Shown one piece after another: positions 61,080-64,000 of a stretch of 64,000 bases of DNA (position 1 is the stretch's first letter; every line of letters starts with the position of its first letter). This stretch comes from Acanthornis magna (lineage: Eukaryota > Chordata > Aves > Passeriformes > Acanthizidae). The notes beneath the pieces are model-generated. The model saw only the letters and a list, made by a program, of their open reading frames with translations. It had not been told where the DNA came from and ran no database searches. The position numbers were made by a program, and so were the translations under genes. The DNA is taken from assembly GCA_036785705.1 (NCBI GenBank), contig JAWUZG010000159.1, positions 1,860,001 through 1,924,000 of the forward strand, in the 5' to 3' direction.

Positions 61080-62006
61080 AACTCCTGTGCTTTGAATGAT
61101 AATCTGAAAGATTTAACGGGGTGGACCATGAATGTCTCAGCCCATTCCTTTTTTAAGTGAGAACAGTGAGAACTTTTGTTGCCCAGGCAACTTTTTCTGT
61201 AGTTAACAGAGGAACGGAAGATGTGAAAATGCTGGAAATTGGGTCCCTGGGTCCTGCAAGAGGCAGCTGTGATGTGTGGGCAGGGCAGCAGTGCAGGCAG
61301 CTGCCTGCTGGTAGAGGTGAAGTCTGCTGAAGGATGAAAACAAGCTCTTCCCACATCCTCTCCCCACAGTTCCCAGGAGTTACAGGGTTAGGCATAACCT
61401 GGGAGAACAATAAATTGCAGAACTGCTCTGAAAATAAAGCCAAGGCCATATTCTGTAGGAAAGATGGATCAGCCAGTGCGATGTGCAATAAGGAAAGCAC
61501 TTCCTCTCTGCGCAGAGATCAATATTCCTACCCAAGCAGGTAAATGTCAGGAGAGGGATTTTTATTAGCAGTGGTGATTTTCTTCTTAAAAAAGAAAAAG
61601 TAAATTGGTGAGAAAAAGAATGGAAATCTTTATTTTTCTTCCAGTTCAGTTAATTATAAGTATCCAGGGGTGAGTTCTTACAGCAAAACCATAAACCGAA
61701 GTGCTTTATTCAGTATTATGGGATTTATTAATGTACTAAATATTCTCTCTGCTGCTGTTGGCTGAAATCAAGTGCTGGAAAAGGCTGAGGAATGGATGAG
61801 CCGGGGATGGAGCTCTCCCCCAAGCAGCTCCCTGGCTCTTAGTAAACCTGGGCAGATCTCTGGCTTTGCAAGAGCCACATTTCCCTTCCTCCCCCTCAGC
61901 CAACAACATTTCCCCTCCATGAATTACACCTTCTAACAGCAGAAGTAAGGAACAGAACTTTCACTGAGGTTTGGATGACAACACCATCAGGCACTTTGTG
62001 GAGTTC

Positions 62007-62086
62007 TTGGTGTTCCGTGCAAGGCCAGGAGTTGCACTCTGATCCTTTTAGGTCCCTTCCAGCTCTGGATGTTCTGTGGTTTATGG
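62007..62086 (+). mobile_element. CR1 LINE 3' end fragment
   Basis: Shows GCAAGGCCAGGAGTTGCACT, CTGATCCTTTTAGGTCCCTT, CCAGCTCTGGATGTTCTGTG and a decayed octamer. This is the terminal part of a sense-strand CR1; the boundary on the left is approximate. Confidence 0.7.
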
Positions 62087-63159
62087 TTTAATGCCATGGG
62101 AAGAGCTGAGCTGGGGAGGTGTTGAGGTTTGCTGAGCTGCAGGTCAGACAGGGGTTGGTTGGTTTGGGTGAGTATTCAATTGAAATCCCCTCCCCAAGCC
62201 CACTGCCTACAGGAGCCACAGATCCTTTCCTCTGCTCCAAATGCCTCTGTCCCCTAAAAAGCCTGGCCCCCAGGGCTGAAGAAAACTTCAGCAAGTGAGA
62301 GAAACCCTGACTGCAGAAAGACCAAAGCTGGGTTGGCCGCTTGTGGTACCCCATTCTCCACAGCTGAGCAGTTGCCATGTCTGTTTTTCCAAGATTCTAA
62401 TGAGGAGCTAGACGGTAAACATGTCTATTTTTTTATTATTATTATCCTTTCCTTTCTTTTCCCCCAGATAGGTTTGCTAACTCTTGGAAGAGCTGTCACT
62501 GGGCTCCAGTCTCTGGACACTTTGGGATATCATTTCCGGGTAGGACAATATGTGAAGAGAAGGATGCCTCTCACCCTGCAATGCTTTATAGAGAAGGTGG
62601 CTGCTCCCTATAGTTAGAACTTATTTTTTTTAAATGAAAAGGATCTCCAGCAGCAGCTGGTGTGGGTGCAGCCTTTGATATCTGCTCAGAAGAGAGACTC
62701 AGACTGGCAGCAAAGCAGGCTCTGCCAGAGAAACTCCAGCTTGCTTTCCCACTCATTTTGCTGTGCTTCCCCTCATCTATTTTTGTGGATATTTATGCAA
62801 ACGCAAATTTCTTCTTCATTCAACAGGAGAATCTCCTTCGGACACATCCCAGGCTGCAGCCCTGATTGTGCATTCATCTCTGTGGCAGTGGAGCTGCATC
62901 TCTGTGACTTTGCAGGATCAGTTGGTAATTCACACCCCTGATCTTTGCCTCCTAAGCCCTGCCCAGGGCTGTCTGAATGAGCAGATCTTACTCCTTGGCC
63001 TTGTCCCTTGCTGAGGAGAACCACGGAGATGGGAGGGATGGAGAGTAGAATCCAGCAGCAACAGCTGGAGGAGGGAAAGTTGCTCCATATCCGTGGTGAG
63101 AATTGTTTGTGAGGTGGGGAGGCTGAAAAAGGGAGAGAAGGGAGAAAAGGGGATCTGTT

Positions 63160-63574
63160 GGAGAGTCCAGAGGAGGCCACCAAAATTATCCGAGGGCTGG
63201 AGCATCTCAGCTGCGGAGACGGGCTGAGAGAGCTGGGGGTGTTCAGCCTGGAGAAGAGAAGGCTCTGGAGAGACCTTAGAGCCTCTTCCAGTGCCTAAAG
63301 GGGCTCCAGGAGAGCTGGAGAGGGACTTTGGCCAAGGCCCTGGAGTGACAGAGCAAGGCAGAATGGCTTCACACTGCCAGAAGGCAGAGTTAGGTTAGAG
63401 ACTGGGAAGAAATTCTTCCCTGTGAGGGTGCTGAGGCCCTGGCACAGGGTGCCCAGAGAAGCTGTGGTTGTTCCATCACTGGAAGTGTCCCTGCCCATGG
63501 CAGGGGGTTGGAATGAAACAGCCTTTGAGATTCCTTCCCACCCAAACCAATCTATGATTCTGTGGTTCTGTGGA
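63160..63574 (+). mobile_element. CR1 LINE 3' region, best-preserved copy in the window
   Basis: About 415 bp of sense-strand CR1: AGAGTCCAGAGGAGGCCACC, GGGGTGTTCAGCCTGGAGAA, GAGAAGGCTCTGGAGAGACC, CTGGCACAGGGTGCCCAGAG and the end CAATCTATGATTCTGTGG. A piece of about 50 bases seems to be missing near 63485, where CACTGGAAGTGTCCCTGCCC joins two blocks normally separated by the GTTCAAGG segment. Open frames crossing it are not genes. Confidence 0.9.
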
Positions 63575-64000
63575 ATGGAAGGTGGACTCGAGGTGGGAAG
63601 AGCAGCCCATAACCCAGAAGTCCTAGTGCTGCATGAGGAACAGAGATGAACCACAAGGAAGCAGAGCATGTGCTGTGTGATGCTGACGGATGTTTCGCAC
63701 AGGGATTTTTTGGGCCCCTCCTTCTCACATCTGAACTTCTGCACACCTATTTTGAGTGGCCTGCAGTGGCTGCATGGACCTGCCCTCTTGCTCATTTGGA
63801 TGGGAGATTCATGCCACCTTTGCTCAAAATGTGGTAACAGAAGTGCCAAGGTCATAGCTCCTTTTGCTAGGGGGCGTTTTAAGGTTTTTTCCAAGCAAAG
63901 GGGTTGCTATTGGAGTGCGTGCTATTAACTCAAAGAGCCCCAGAGCTCACAAAGTCCCTTTGTTCCTGCTTTCAGCACCCTGAAGCCTGGATAGATTGCA
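63575..64000. other. No gene seen at right edge
   Basis: Single-copy sequence after the CR1 copy, with only short open frames that lack features. Confidence 0.6.

Larger units (their letters stand above)
60807..63159. other. Downstream intergenic region, no gene recognised
   Basis: A minus-strand AATAAA (60912-60917) could end a convergent gene, and distal + strand AATAAA motifs lie at 61064-61079. A CR1 end sits at 62007-62086. No LKAAEAR1-like or neuropeptide B/W receptor-like frame is visible. Confidence 0.6.

Noticed and set aside
63295..63894. 199-codon minus-strand open frame
   Set aside because: It lies antisense across the CR1 3' region, which is noncoding in that direction; the translation is typical CR1 by-product.

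Overview
The window reads as vertebrate, specifically avian, nuclear DNA. It has intron-containing gene structure, one CpG-rich promoter, and several pieces of CR1 LINE, some ending in the ATTCTATG-type 3' octamer typical of birds. It also has retroviral LTR-like fragments of the sort common in songbird genomes. A passerine is my best guess, but the order cannot be fixed from sequence alone. There is no bacterial, phage or CRISPR content.

Only one protein-coding gene can be supported: OPRL1, the nociceptin/orphanin FQ receptor (NOP), on the + strand. A CpG-rich promoter and a noncoding first exon (ending at 47733) are followed by three coding exons: 48217-48443, 57265-57620 and 57980-58503. 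Splice phases match across every junction and give a complete 368-residue class A GPCR. The residues that separate NOP from the mu, delta and kappa opioid receptors are present. The 3' UTR most likely ends near 60806. Introns are 456, 8821 and 359 bp; the last carries a CR1 fragment.

Layout: 1-47200 is a long stretch with no gene I can recognise. It holds mostly single-copy sequence, minus-strand CR1 fragments (2648, 3301, 12825, 14459, 28138, 37069, 44510), one plus-strand CR1 piece (45162), two adjacent minus-strand LTR-like segments (18001-19330), homopolymer tracts and small tandem repeats. 47200-60806 is the OPRL1 locus. 60807-64000 is intergenic, with two plus-strand CR1 copies, the better preserved at 63160-63574.

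In mammals, as I recall, RGS19 lies head-to-head with OPRL1 on a shared promoter, and LKAAEAR1 lies tail-to-tail downstream. Neither is recognisable here. I found no undescribed biological system. The most useful leads are the altered charge pattern of the receptor's ligand-facing loop, a short upstream ORF, a CR1 insertion in the small last intron, a candidate orphan exon at 36461-36652, and the missing promoter partner.
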